A DNA stretch of 64,000 nt from Raineyella sp034933565 (GTDB taxonomy: Bacteria; Actinomycetota; Actinomycetes; Propionibacteriales; Propionibacteriaceae), in contig NZ_JAYFNG010000021.1 in assembly GCF_034933565.1 (NCBI RefSeq), positions 29,175 through 93,174 of the forward strand, given 5' to 3'. This document shows, in pieces, positions 15,983 to 24,579 of the stretch. A model generated the notes under the pieces. It was not told the DNA's origin. It searched no databases and saw nothing but the letters and a program-made list of their open reading frames with translations. Every line of letters begins with the position of its first letter. The first letter of the stretch is position 1. The position numbers and the translations under genes are program-made.

Positions 15983-16981
15983 GTGACGCGCACCCCGGTG
16001 CCGGCGGGCCGCGGACGGTTCGAGACGTACGTCGGGGGGTTCGAGGACCCGCCGCCCGGGGTGTCGTACCCCTTGGTGTTGCGCCGGCCCGGCACGGAGG
16101 CCTGGCGGACCGTGCTCGGGATCGTCGCGGGCTTCGTCCTCTACCTCAGCGTGATGTCGGTGCTGCCGGGCCTCGTCGTGGGCCTTGCCTGGCTGGTGAC
16201 CGGGGCGGGCGTCGCGTACGGCACCTTCGCGCAGGAGGCGAACGCCTACCTCAACCCGGCCGGCATGCTCGGGCTGAACCTCGCCATCGGCTGTCTGGTC
16301 CCGCTGTCCTGGCTGCTGGTGGCGACCCTCCATCGCACCGCGCCCCGCTGGCTCGCTTCGGTCCGGCCGCGGATCCGGTGGCGCTACCTGGCGGTCTGCG
16401 CCGTGGTTGCGGTCGTGGTGCTCAACGCCATGCAGGTGGTCACCTGGGTGGTCACCGGCACCGTCGTCCACCTCGCTCCCCAGCAGGGGTTCTGGGGCTT
16501 CCTGGCGGTCATCCTGGCGACCACCTGGGTGCAGGCGACCGGTGAGGAGTACTTCTTCCGCGGCTACCTGATGCAGGCGCTCGGCTCGCTGACCGCCCTG
16601 CGGGGCTTCGGGGTCATCGCCTCGGCGCTGGTGTTCGCCGCCATGCACGGATCGCAGAACCTTCCGCTCTTCCTCAACCGGCTGGCGTTCGGGCTGGTGG
16701 CCGCCGTGCTCGTCTGGCGCACCGGGGGTCTCGAGGCCGGTATCGCCGGTCACGTCGTCAACAACGTGTTCGCGTACGTCTGGGCCGGTCTGACGACCGG
16801 TATCGCTGCGACCCGCGGCCTCACCGAGACGACCTGGATCGGTTCCCTGATCGGGGTCGGTGGGTACGCCCTCTACGCCCTGGCGGCCTGGGGGATCGCC
16901 CGGGCGATGCGGCTGGAGACCACCACGCCCGGTCGAGTAGCGGTGTCGGGGACCTCCCGCCGGGGCGGGCGAGAGCGCTGA
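15983..16981 (+). CDS. CPBP family intramembrane glutamic endopeptidase-like protein
   Basis: The 332-residue protein has about seven to eight membrane segments. The CPBP/Abi motifs are in order: GEEYFFRGYLMQ (EExxxR), FAAMHG and GHVVNNVFAY. Roles of this family range from prenyl-protein protease-like cleavage to bacteriocin self-immunity; the substrate here is unknown. The GTG start is one base after the gltX stop, so translation is coupled. The C-terminus is an Arg/Gly-rich cytoplasmic tail. Confidence 0.85.
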   Translation: MTRTPVPAGRGRFETYVGGFEDPPPGVSYPLVLRRPGTEAWRTVLGIVAGFVLYLSVMSVLPGLVVGLAWLVTGAGVAYGTFAQEANAYLNPAGMLGLNLAIGCLVPLSWLLVATLHRTAPRWLASVRPRIRWRYLAVCAVVAVVVLNAMQVVTWVVTGTVVHLAPQQGFWGFLAVILATTWVQATGEEYFFRGYLMQALGSLTALRGFGVIASALVFAAMHGSQNLPLFLNRLAFGLVAAVLVWRTGGLEAGIAGHVVNNVFAYVWAGLTTGIAATRGLTETTWIGSLIGVGGYALYALAAWGIARAMRLETTTPGRVAVSGTSRRGGRER

Positions 16982-17013
16982 CGTCGGGGGCGGAACAACG
17001 CCGGGCGGCCGAT

Positions 17014-17043
17014 TTGTGCTCGGCCGGAGGGGTGCGCTAGAGT
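17014..17043 (+). promoter_or_regulatory. Promoter of the tRNA cluster
   Basis: TTGTGC (17014-17019) is followed after 18 bp by TAGAGT (17038-17043), about 34 bp before the mature tRNA-Gln 5' end. Confidence 0.5.
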
Positions 17044-17076
17044 TACACGTCGTTGCCCCTCGGGACAACAAAATAA

Positions 17077-17148
17077 TGGGGTATGGTGTAATTGGCAGCA
17101 CGAGTGATTCTGGTTCACTTAGTCAAGGTTCGAGTCCTTGTACCCCAA
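17077..17148 (+). tRNA. tRNA-Gln(CTG)
   Basis: A complete 72-nt cloverleaf: acceptor TGGGGTA/TACCCCA with discriminator A, D arm GTGT/GCAC, anticodon stem AGTGA/TCACT with loop TTCTGGT (anticodon CTG), and T arm CAAGG/CCTTG. The weak U1-A72 pair is characteristic of tRNA-Gln. No CCA is encoded. Confidence 0.93.
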
Positions 17149-17232
17149 CCAGGAAAGTCTTTCGGCGGAATGTGATGAATGCATTTCCGGCGGTCGGCTT
17201 TCTGGGTCTCCGGTAATTCGGTGACCGGCTGG

Positions 17233-17308
17233 GGCCCCGTTGTGTAGCGGCCTAGCACGCCGCCCTCTCAAGGCGGTAGCGCGGGTTCGAATCCCGTCGG
17301 GGCTACCA
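17233..17308 (+). tRNA. tRNA-Glu(CTC), copy 1, with encoded CCA
   Basis: The body is 17233-17305; CCA follows at 17306-17308. The anticodon stem CCGCC/GGCGG encloses CTCTCAA (anticodon CTC), and the T arm is GCGGG/CCCGT with TTCGAAT. It is followed directly by its own terminator. Confidence 0.93.
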
Positions 17309-17310
17309 AC

Positions 17311-17348
17311 AGAAATCCCTCCGCAGGCGCGGAGGGATTTCTGCTTTT
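17311..17348 (+). terminator. Terminator after tRNA-Glu copy 1
   Basis: AGAAATCCCTCCG (17311-17323) is perfectly complementary to 17330-17342, loop CAGGCG, followed by TTTT at 17345-17348. Confidence 0.9.
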
Positions 17349-17494
17349 CAGCTGCATGTGGTGCATGTTCGGCGTCTTTTCGGGTGCTTGTCCGGCGTCG
17401 CCGGTGCAGGATCGGTGACGCCGGCACGGATTTGAGCGCCGGGGGTCGGACCTGCTAAGCTTCCGCAGGTTCCCGGGTGACCGGGAAGTGCTGG

Positions 17495-17567
17495 GGCCCC
17501 GTTGTGTAGCGGCCTAGCACGCCGCCCTCTCAAGGCGGTAGCGCGGGTTCGAATCCCGTCGGGGCTA
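17495..17567 (+). tRNA. tRNA-Glu(CTC), copy 2
   Basis: The 73-nt body is identical to copy 1, and a few flanking bases (CTGG) before it are also shared. The sequence after the discriminator is CTG, so no CCA is encoded. The 3' flank and terminator differ from copy 1. Confidence 0.93.
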
Positions 17568-17576
17568 CTGAGTGAG

Positions 17577-17608
17577 CGCCCGGTCGTCGTCAGGACGACC
17601 GGGCGTTT
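17577..17608 (+). terminator. Terminator after tRNA-Glu copy 2
   Basis: CGCCCGGTCGTC (17577-17588) pairs perfectly with 17594-17605, loop GTCAG, followed by TTT. Confidence 0.85.
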
Positions 17609-17729
17609 CTGCATCTCGGGCACGGGGGGCCACCCGGGGGCGCACCTTGGCGAACGCTGAGATCACCCGCCCACCCGCAGCCGCGTGGAGCGTTGGCACC
17701 AAGAGTGCTCTCAGGTACAGACTGGCATC

Positions 17730-19712
17730 ATGCGCGAAACCGATGGCCGCCGCCGTGCCCGATCCCTGGGGCGCCCGGGCAGATCGACGGACGTCACCCT
17801 GACGATGATCCCCACCGTCCGGGACAGTCACCAGGGGAAGGACCCGCTCGCCGGTCTCGCGCTCGCCGCGCTGGGCGTCGTCTTCGGCGACATCGGCACC
17901 AGTCCGCTCTACTCCATGCAAACGGTCTTCGCGACCCACCACAACGATGTGCGGCCGATCCCCGAGGACGTCTACGGCGTCATCTCGATGGTGCTGTGGA
18001 CCATCACCATCGTGGTCTCCTTCAAGTACATCTCGTTGGTCATGCGGGCCGACAACGAGGGCGAGGGCGGCATCCTGTCGCTGACCGCCCTGTTGCGCGA
18101 CAACGTGACCTCGACGCGACGGATCGCCATCGTGACCGCCCTGGGCATGCTCGGCGCAGCGCTGTTCTTCGGCGACTCGGTGATCACCCCCGCCATCTCG
18201 GTGATGTCGGCGGTGGAAGGCCTCAGCGTGGTCAACGAGGGGCTGCAGGCGTGGGTCGTCCCGGCCTCGGTGGCGATCCTCTCGGTCCTGTTCTTCTTCC
18301 AGAAGCTGGGCACCGCCGCGGTGGGGAGGTTCTTCGGGCCGATCATGGCGCTCTGGTTCCTGACGCTGGGGGCACTGGGCGTGCCGCACATCATCAGCCA
18401 CCCGCAGATCCTCGGTGCCGTCTCCCCGCACCACGCCCTGCTCTTCGCCATCGCCCATCCCTTCATCGCGTTCATCGCCATGGGCGCGGTCGTGCTCACC
18501 ATCACCGGTGCCGAGGCCCTCTACGCCGACATGGGCCACTTCGGCAAGACCCCGATCCGGCTCGCCTGGTTCGTCCTGGTCTTCCCCTGCCTCGCCCTCA
18601 ACTACTTCGGGCAGGGCGCGATGATCCTCGAGGACCCCGCCACGGTGAACAACCCGTTCTTCAACCTGGCACCGTCGTGGGCGACCCTTCCGCTGGTGCT
18701 GCTGGCCACCGTGGCCACCGTGATCGCCTCCCAGGCGGTCATCTCGGGCGCCTACTCGGTGGCCCGCCAGTCCGTACGCCTCGGGCTGTTCCCGCGACTG
18801 CTGGTGCGCCACACCTCGAAGCTGGAGGGTGGCCAGATCTACCTGCCGGCGGTGAACTGGATCCTCTTCCTCGGGGTGCTCGCCCTGATCGCGATCTTCC
18901 GCAGCTCGGTCAACCTCGCCGCCGCGTACGGCCTGGCCGTCACCGGCACGCTGATCCTGGAGAGCCTGCTCTTCCTCTCCCTGGCCCACATGGTCTGGAA
19001 GGAGCCGGCCTGGAAGATCGGCGTCTACATCGTCGTGGTGATGGGCGTCGAGGTGGCGTTCTTCGGCGCCAACCTGGCGAAGGTGGTCAGTGGCGGCTGG
19101 CTGCCGCTGCTGATCGCCACGATGGTGCTGATGGTGATGACCACCTGGCGCAAGGGCTACGCACTGGTCACCGCCCACCGCCGCGAGCTGGAGGGCCCAC
19201 TGGACGAGTTCGTCGAGGCGTTGCGGGAGAGCGACATCCCTCGCGTTCCCGGTGTCGCCGTCTACCCCCATCCCAACCACGAGACGACACCGCTGGCGCT
19301 GCGGTCCAACGTGTACTTCAACCACGTCGTGCACCAGCACGTGATCCTGGTCGAGATCGTCAACGAGAACGTCCCGCACATCCGCCACGTCGACCGGGTC
19401 CGGGTGCACGACCTCGGATTCGAGGACGACGGCATCGTCCACATCAGCGTCCACGTGGGATTCAGCGACTCCCAGGACGTGCCGAAGGGCCTGGCGCTGG
19501 CGGTGGGCAGGACACCCGAACTGGACATCCGCCCCGGGGACGCGCACTATTTCCTCTCGGTACTGACGTTGCAGCCGACCGGCCGCTCACGGATGTCACG
19601 CTGGCGTAAGCAGTTCTTCGTGCTGATGGCCAACAATGCAGCGTCCCGGACCGATGTCTTCCATCTGCCGCCGGATCGTACGGCGGTGATGGGCGCCGAA
19701 ATGGAGATCTGA
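17730..19712 (+). CDS. kup: KUP-family potassium uptake protein, copy 1
   Basis: Kup proteins import K+ with protons. The 660-residue protein has about twelve membrane segments and the family signature ALGVVFGDIGTSPLYSMQTV, GDSVITPAISVMSAVEGL and ITGAEALYADMGHFG, followed by a C-terminal cytoplasmic domain. The ATG at 17730 is chosen because CAGACT lies 6 nt before it and no Shine-Dalgarno is seen; ATG 17805 is the alternative. The next gene is a close homologue. Confidence 0.92.
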   Translation: MRETDGRRRARSLGRPGRSTDVTLTMIPTVRDSHQGKDPLAGLALAALGVVFGDIGTSPLYSMQTVFATHHNDVRPIPEDVYGVISMVLWTITIVVSFKYISLVMRADNEGEGGILSLTALLRDNVTSTRRIAIVTALGMLGAALFFGDSVITPAISVMSAVEGLSVVNEGLQAWVVPASVAILSVLFFFQKLGTAAVGRFFGPIMALWFLTLGALGVPHIISHPQILGAVSPHHALLFAIAHPFIAFIAMGAVVLTITGAEALYADMGHFGKTPIRLAWFVLVFPCLALNYFGQGAMILEDPATVNNPFFNLAPSWATLPLVLLATVATVIASQAVISGAYSVARQSVRLGLFPRLLVRHTSKLEGGQIYLPAVNWILFLGVLALIAIFRSSVNLAAAYGLAVTGTLILESLLFLSLAHMVWKEPAWKIGVYIVVVMGVEVAFFGANLAKVVSGGWLPLLIATMVLMVMTTWRKGYALVTAHRRELEGPLDEFVEALRESDIPRVPGVAVYPHPNHETTPLALRSNVYFNHVVHQHVILVEIVNENVPHIRHVDRVRVHDLGFEDDGIVHISVHVGFSDSQDVPKGLALAVGRTPELDIRPGDAHYFLSVLTLQPTGRSRMSRWRKQFFVLMANNAASRTDVFHLPPDRTAVMGAEMEI

Positions 19713-19759
19713 GCCCCGACGCGGTCGGGGCCCGGGCTCCCGGAACAAGGATGAGACTT

Positions 19760-21724
19760 ATGCGTCCACTCAGGGGTGCGAACAGGGCCGGCTCGACCGG
19801 GGGCACGAGTCCCGATCCCGACACCACGATGATCCGGCCGGTGCCCGGCCGTTCGAAGCTCCCCACCCTCGCCCTGGCGGCTCTCGGGGTCGTCTTCGGC
19901 GACATCGGCACCAGCCCGCTCTACTCGATGCAGACGGTCTTCAGCATCGACCACAACAACGTCAAGCCGATCCCGGTCGACGTCTACGGCGTCATCTCGA
20001 TGGTGCTGTGGTCGATCACCCTGATCGTGACGTTCAAGTACGTGATCCTGGTCATGCGTGCCGACAACGACGGTGAGGGTGGCATCCTCGCCCTCACCCA
20101 CCTGCTGATCGACCGGGTGCGTCAGCCCCGGCGGATCGGGATCGTGCTGGCCCTCGGCATGCTCGGGGCGGCCCTGTTCTACGGCGACTCGGTGATCACC
20201 CCGGCCATCTCGGTGATGTCGGCGATCGAGGGTCTCACCGTGGTCAACCCGCACTTCCAGGACCTCGTGCTGCCGTTGTCGGTGGTCATCCTGTCGGCCC
20301 TGTTCTTCGTCCAGCGCTGGGGGACCGCCGCGGTGGGGCGCGCCTTCGGCCCGGTGATGACGGTGTGGTTCGTCGTCGTCGGCGCGCTGGGCGTGCCGCA
20401 CATCGTCCAGCACCCCGGCATCCTGCGGGCGATCTCGCCGACGTACGCCGTCGCCTTCGTCCTGGAGCACCCGTTCACGGCGTTCATCGCGATGGGTGCC
20501 GTCGTGCTCACGATCACCGGTGCCGAGGCCCTGTACGCCGACATGGGCCACTTCGGGCCGCTGCCGATCAAGGTGTCCTGGTTCGCCATCGTCTTCCCGG
20601 CCCTGGCCCTCAACTACCTGGGGCAGGGGGCGATGATCCTCAACGATCCGGCCACCATCGACAACCCGTTCTTCAACCTGGCACCCTCGTGGGCCACGCT
20701 GCCCCTGGTGGTGCTGGCCACGCTGGCCACCGTGATCGCCTCCCAGGCGGTCATCTCGGGGGCCTTCTCCGTCTCCCGGCAGGCCGTCCGCCTCGGCCTG
20801 CTGCCGCGGCTGCTGGTCAAGCACACCTCGAAGGAGGAGGGCGGCCAGATCTTCGTGCCGGTGATCAACTGGGCGCTCTACCTCGGCGTGCTCGCCCTGA
20901 TCGCGATCTTCGGCAGCTCGGCCGCGCTCGCCTCGGCGTACGGTCTGGCGGTCACCGGCACCCTGCTGCTCACCAGCCTGCTGTTCCTGGCGCTGGCGCA
21001 CATGTCCTGGCACCGGCCGTTGTGGCAGCTGATCCTGTACGGGGCCACGGTGGTCGTGGTCGAGGTGCTCTTCTTCGCCGCCAACCTGGTGAAGGTGGTC
21101 AGTGGCGGCTGGCTGCCGCTGCTGATCGCCGGCCTGATCATCATGGTGATGACGACCTGGCGACGTGGGTTCGAACTGGTGTCGGCGCGTCGCCGTGAGC
21201 TCGAGGGGCCGCTCGACGAGTTCATCGAAGCCGTGCACAACTCCGAGCTGCCGAGGATCCCCGGCATCGCGGTGTTCCCGCACCCCAACAGCACAACGGC
21301 GCCACTGGCGCTGCGCACCCTGGTGATGTTCACCCACGCGATGTTCGAGCACGTCGTCCTGGTCGAGATCGTCAACGAGAACGTGCCGCACATCCGCCAC
21401 CGCGACCGGGTGCACGTCCACGACCTCGGCGACGCCTCGGACGGGATCGTCCACATCAGCGTCCATGTCGGGTTCAACGACTCCCAGGACATCCCCCGTG
21501 GCGTGGCGCTCGCCGTCGGCCGCAGCGAGGAACTCGATTTCGAGCCGCAGCAGGTCCGCTACTTCCTGTCCGTGCTGACCCTGCGCCCGACCGGCGACGC
21601 CCGGATGGCGGCGTGGCGCAAGCGGTTGTACGTGCTGCTCGCCAACAACGCCGCCTCGCGGACCGAGGTGTTCCACCTGCCGCCCGACCGTACGGTCGTG
21701 ATGGGCGCCGAGATGGAGCTGTGA
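19760..21724 (+). CDS. kup: KUP-family potassium uptake protein, copy 2
   Basis: The 654-residue protein is a tandem paralogue of the preceding gene. They share most membrane motifs and end in MGAEMEI versus MGAEMEL. The ATG at 19760 is preferred over 19751 because AAGGA (19747-19751) is then spaced 8 nt away. The 47-bp gap suggests one operon. Divergence is greatest in the N-terminus and around residues 90-130. Confidence 0.92.
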   Translation: MRPLRGANRAGSTGGTSPDPDTTMIRPVPGRSKLPTLALAALGVVFGDIGTSPLYSMQTVFSIDHNNVKPIPVDVYGVISMVLWSITLIVTFKYVILVMRADNDGEGGILALTHLLIDRVRQPRRIGIVLALGMLGAALFYGDSVITPAISVMSAIEGLTVVNPHFQDLVLPLSVVILSALFFVQRWGTAAVGRAFGPVMTVWFVVVGALGVPHIVQHPGILRAISPTYAVAFVLEHPFTAFIAMGAVVLTITGAEALYADMGHFGPLPIKVSWFAIVFPALALNYLGQGAMILNDPATIDNPFFNLAPSWATLPLVVLATLATVIASQAVISGAFSVSRQAVRLGLLPRLLVKHTSKEEGGQIFVPVINWALYLGVLALIAIFGSSAALASAYGLAVTGTLLLTSLLFLALAHMSWHRPLWQLILYGATVVVVEVLFFAANLVKVVSGGWLPLLIAGLIIMVMTTWRRGFELVSARRRELEGPLDEFIEAVHNSELPRIPGIAVFPHPNSTTAPLALRTLVMFTHAMFEHVVLVEIVNENVPHIRHRDRVHVHDLGDASDGIVHISVHVGFNDSQDIPRGVALAVGRSEELDFEPQQVRYFLSVLTLRPTGDARMAAWRKRLYVLLANNAASRTEVFHLPPDRTVVMGAEMEL

Positions 21725-21728
21725 GCGT

Positions 21729-21932
21729 TCAGTCGGTGAACGTGACGTCCCAACGGTCCCTGCGGGCGACGACCTCGACCGCGGTGGGCGCCGGCCGGCC
21801 GGTCATCGCGAGATAGACGGTCCGGGCCAGCTCGACGGCGGCCCGGTCGTTCTTCGCCTGCCGGCGGGTGACCTCGATCGTGGTGGTGTCGGGCCCCTCC
21901 GCGGCGTCCTGGTGCCGGTGCTCGGTGGTCAT
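21729..21932 (-). CDS. Small conserved-looking hypothetical protein
   Basis: A 67-residue protein with VTRRQAKNDRAAVELARTVYLAMTGRP in pieces that look helical, ending in RRDRWDVTFTD. I do not recognise a family. Codon use has the normal G/C third positions and the gene packs 4 bp from the kup stop, which supports it being real. It lies 91 bp downstream of another small gene on the same strand. Confidence 0.5.
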   Translation of the reverse strand: MTTEHRHQDAAEGPDTTTIEVTRRQAKNDRAAVELARTVYLAMTGRPAPTAVEVVARRDRWDVTFTD

Positions 21933-22023
21933 CGTGGATTCCCGTCCCGGGCGTACGCCCGTCGTGCATGGCGTGCCGGCATGTCCGCGCCGGCAACTCT
22001 GTCCGAGCGTGCCCGTCCGCGGC

Positions 22024-22206
22024 TCAGTCGACGCGGGGTGGCTCGTCCCCCCGCAGGTCCGGCTCGTCGTCCGCCTCGCTGTCCTCGTCCTCGAGCGGTT
22101 CCTCCCGCTCGTCGGTGAACGCCTCGCGGGCGTCCGGATCGTACGGCTCGGTCTCGGCGCTGTCGGCGCGATCGACCTCGGAGATCTCGTCCTCGTCGGG
22201 GCTCAT
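22024..22206 (-). CDS. Small acidic hypothetical protein
   Basis: A 60-residue, strongly acidic protein (about one third Asp/Glu, DEREEPLEDEDSEADDEPD). A strong Shine-Dalgarno GGGAGGA lies 4 nt before the ATG on the minus strand (22211-22217), which is the main support. It is predicted to be disordered. It could form a two-gene unit with the 67-residue gene downstream. Function unknown. Confidence 0.5.
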   Translation of the reverse strand: MSPDEDEISEVDRADSAETEPYDPDAREAFTDEREEPLEDEDSEADDEPDLRGDEPPRVD

Positions 22207-22481
22207 CGCATCCTCCCGGTGGTTGGTCCGATGATGTTCAGCATCCTAGGGCGGCCGCGGCGGCGACGGGATGCGTTCGCCCGGCCCGGCGTCGCGGATC
22301 CCCGGGAGCACTCGTCGATCCGTGGGGGCGGTGGTCGGTCGGTGGCCGGGGGATCGGTGCGTGGGCGGATGGTCGATCCATCGGCACGGCGGTCGATCCG
22401 TGACCGGGTGGTCGGTCCCGGGGCCGGCCACCGGTCGTTAGGCTGGTCCCCCCAGCAGTCACCGGCCCGAGGAGCACCCCC

Positions 22482-24521
22482 GTGCAGTTCGCATCGGCCT
22501 ACGACCAGGGCTTCGTCCGGGTCGCCGCCGTCACCATTCCCGTCACCGCCGCCCAGCCCGACCGCAACGTCGAGGCCGTCCTCGAGGCGGCCGAGGAGCT
22601 GTCCCGGCGCGGGGTGGGGCTTGCGGTGTTCCCCGAGCTGTGCCTGACCGGGTACGCCCTGGACGACCTGCTGCTGGCGGCCCCGCTGCTCGACGCGGCC
22701 GAGGAGGCCCTGGCGGCGCTGGTCGGGGCGAGTCGGGAGCTGCTCCCGGTGCTGATGGTCGGCCTGCCGGTCCGCCACCGCAACCGGGTCCTCAACGTGG
22801 CGGCCGTGGTCCACCGCGGTGAGCTGCTCGGCCTGGTGCCCAAGGCGTACGTCCCCACCTACCGGGAGTTCTACGAGCGGCGCCACTTCGCCCCCGGCGA
22901 CGACATCCGCGGTGAACTGGTGCTCGCCGGCCACCGGGCCCCGATCGGCCCCGACCTGCTGTTCGTCGCCGAGGACATCCCCGGCCTGGTGATCCACGCC
23001 GAGGTCTGCGAGGACATGTGGGTGCCGGTCCCGCCCAGCGCGGAGGCCTCCCTGGCGGGGGCGACCGTGCTGGCGAACCTGTCCGGGTCGCCGATCACCG
23101 TCACCAAGGCCGAGCACCGCAAGCTGCTGGCCCGGGCCGCCTCGGCCCGCTGCCTGGCGGCGTACGTGTACGCGGCGGCGGGGGAGGGCGAGTCCTCCAC
23201 CGACCTGTCCTGGGACGGCCAGACCTTCGTCTACGAGGACGGCGACCTGCTGGCCGAGACCGAGCGGTTCCCGCGCGGCTGGCGCTGCTCGGTCGCCGAT
23301 GTCGACCTGCAGCGGCTCACCGCCGAGCGGTACCGCCAGGGCACCTTCGACGACAACCGGCGCACGCACGCCGAGCGGGTGGAGGCGTTCCGTACGATCC
23401 GGTTCCGGCTCGACCCGCCTCGTCATGACATCGGCCTGGAGCGTCAGGTCGACCGGTTCCCGTTCGTCCCCGACGACCCGCAGCGGCTCGCCCTGGACTG
23501 CTACGAGGCGTACAACATCCAGGTCACCGGGCTGGCCCAGCGGCTCACCGCGATCGGCACCCCGAAGGCCGTCATCGGGGTGTCCGGCGGGCTGGACTCC
23601 ACCCACGCGCTGATCGTCGCCGCCCGGGCGATGGACCTGCTCGGCCGGCCCCGCACCGACATCCTCGCGTACACGATGCCCGGCTTCGCCACCACCGAGC
23701 ACACCCGCAGCAACGCCGAGGACCTCTGCCGGGCCCTCGGGGTGACCTTCGCGCAGCTCGACATCCGCCCGGCGGCCCGCCAGATGCTCGCCGACATGGG
23801 CCACCCGTTCGCCGGTGGGGAGCCGGTCTACGACGTCACCTTCGAGAACGTCCAGGCCGGGCTGCGCTACGACTACCTGTTCCGGCTGGCCAACCAGCAC
23901 GGCGGCATCGTGGTCGGCACCGGCGACCTGTCCGAGCTCGCGCTCGGCTGGTGCACGTACGGTGTCGGTGACCAGATGTCCCACTACGGGGTCAACACCG
24001 GGGTGCCGAAGACGCTGATCCAGCACCTGATCCGCTGGGTGATCTCCTCGGGGCAGGTCGGCGAGGGGACCGCGACGATCCTGCGGTCCATCCTCGACAC
24101 CGAGATCAGCCCCGAGCTGATCCCCGTCGCCGAGGGGGAGAAGCCGCAGTCGACCCAGGACTCCATCGGGCCGTACGCCCTGCACGACTTCACCCTGCAC
24201 CACCTGCTCCGGCTCGGGTACGGCCCGGCGAAGACCGCCTTCCTCGCCCACCACGCGTGGCGCGACGCCGAGCGGGGCAGCTGGCCGCCCGGCTACCCGG
24301 CCGACGAGCGCGAGGCGTACGACCTGGCGACGATCCGGCACTGGCTCGAGGTCTTCCTGCGGCGGTTCTTCGGCAACCAGTTCAAGCGCTCGGCGCTGCC
24401 CAACGGGCCGAAGGTGATGGCCGGCGGGGCGCTGTCGCCGAGGGGCGACTGGCGGATGCCGTCCGACGCCGCGGCCCGGACCTGGCTGGCCGAGCTGGAG
24501 CGTGACGTGCCGTCGGTCTGA
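22482..24521 (+). CDS. nadE: Glutamine-dependent NAD+ synthetase
   Basis: It converts deamido-NAD to NAD+ using glutamine. At 679 residues it has the long two-domain form: an N-terminal nitrilase-type glutaminase with triad Glu (FPELCLTGY), Lys (VPKAYVPTYREFYERR) and Cys (EVCEDMWVP), and a C-terminal synthetase with the P-loop GVSGGLDSTHAL. The GTG start follows GAGGAG. Before it, 22207-22481 holds no gene but has repeated GTCGATCC(G/A)T stretches and a TAGGCT -10 at 22438. Confidence 0.95.
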   Translation: MQFASAYDQGFVRVAAVTIPVTAAQPDRNVEAVLEAAEELSRRGVGLAVFPELCLTGYALDDLLLAAPLLDAAEEALAALVGASRELLPVLMVGLPVRHRNRVLNVAAVVHRGELLGLVPKAYVPTYREFYERRHFAPGDDIRGELVLAGHRAPIGPDLLFVAEDIPGLVIHAEVCEDMWVPVPPSAEASLAGATVLANLSGSPITVTKAEHRKLLARAASARCLAAYVYAAAGEGESSTDLSWDGQTFVYEDGDLLAETERFPRGWRCSVADVDLQRLTAERYRQGTFDDNRRTHAERVEAFRTIRFRLDPPRHDIGLERQVDRFPFVPDDPQRLALDCYEAYNIQVTGLAQRLTAIGTPKAVIGVSGGLDSTHALIVAARAMDLLGRPRTDILAYTMPGFATTEHTRSNAEDLCRALGVTFAQLDIRPAARQMLADMGHPFAGGEPVYDVTFENVQAGLRYDYLFRLANQHGGIVVGTGDLSELALGWCTYGVGDQMSHYGVNTGVPKTLIQHLIRWVISSGQVGEGTATILRSILDTEISPELIPVAEGEKPQSTQDSIGPYALHDFTLHHLLRLGYGPAKTAFLAHHAWRDAERGSWPPGYPADEREAYDLATIRHWLEVFLRRFFGNQFKRSALPNGPKVMAGGALSPRGDWRMPSDAAARTWLAELERDVPSV

Positions 24522-24579
24522 CCCTTCCGACGGCCCTACCATGGGGCCCGTCCCGTCGTCGAGAGTCCGGAGAAGGCGC

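Noticed and set aside
17233..17567. Duplicated tRNA-Glu as the flanks (att sites) of an integrated element
   Set aside because: Only 189 bp separate the copies, with a terminator and no integrase or cargo gene. A simple tandem tRNA duplication explains it.
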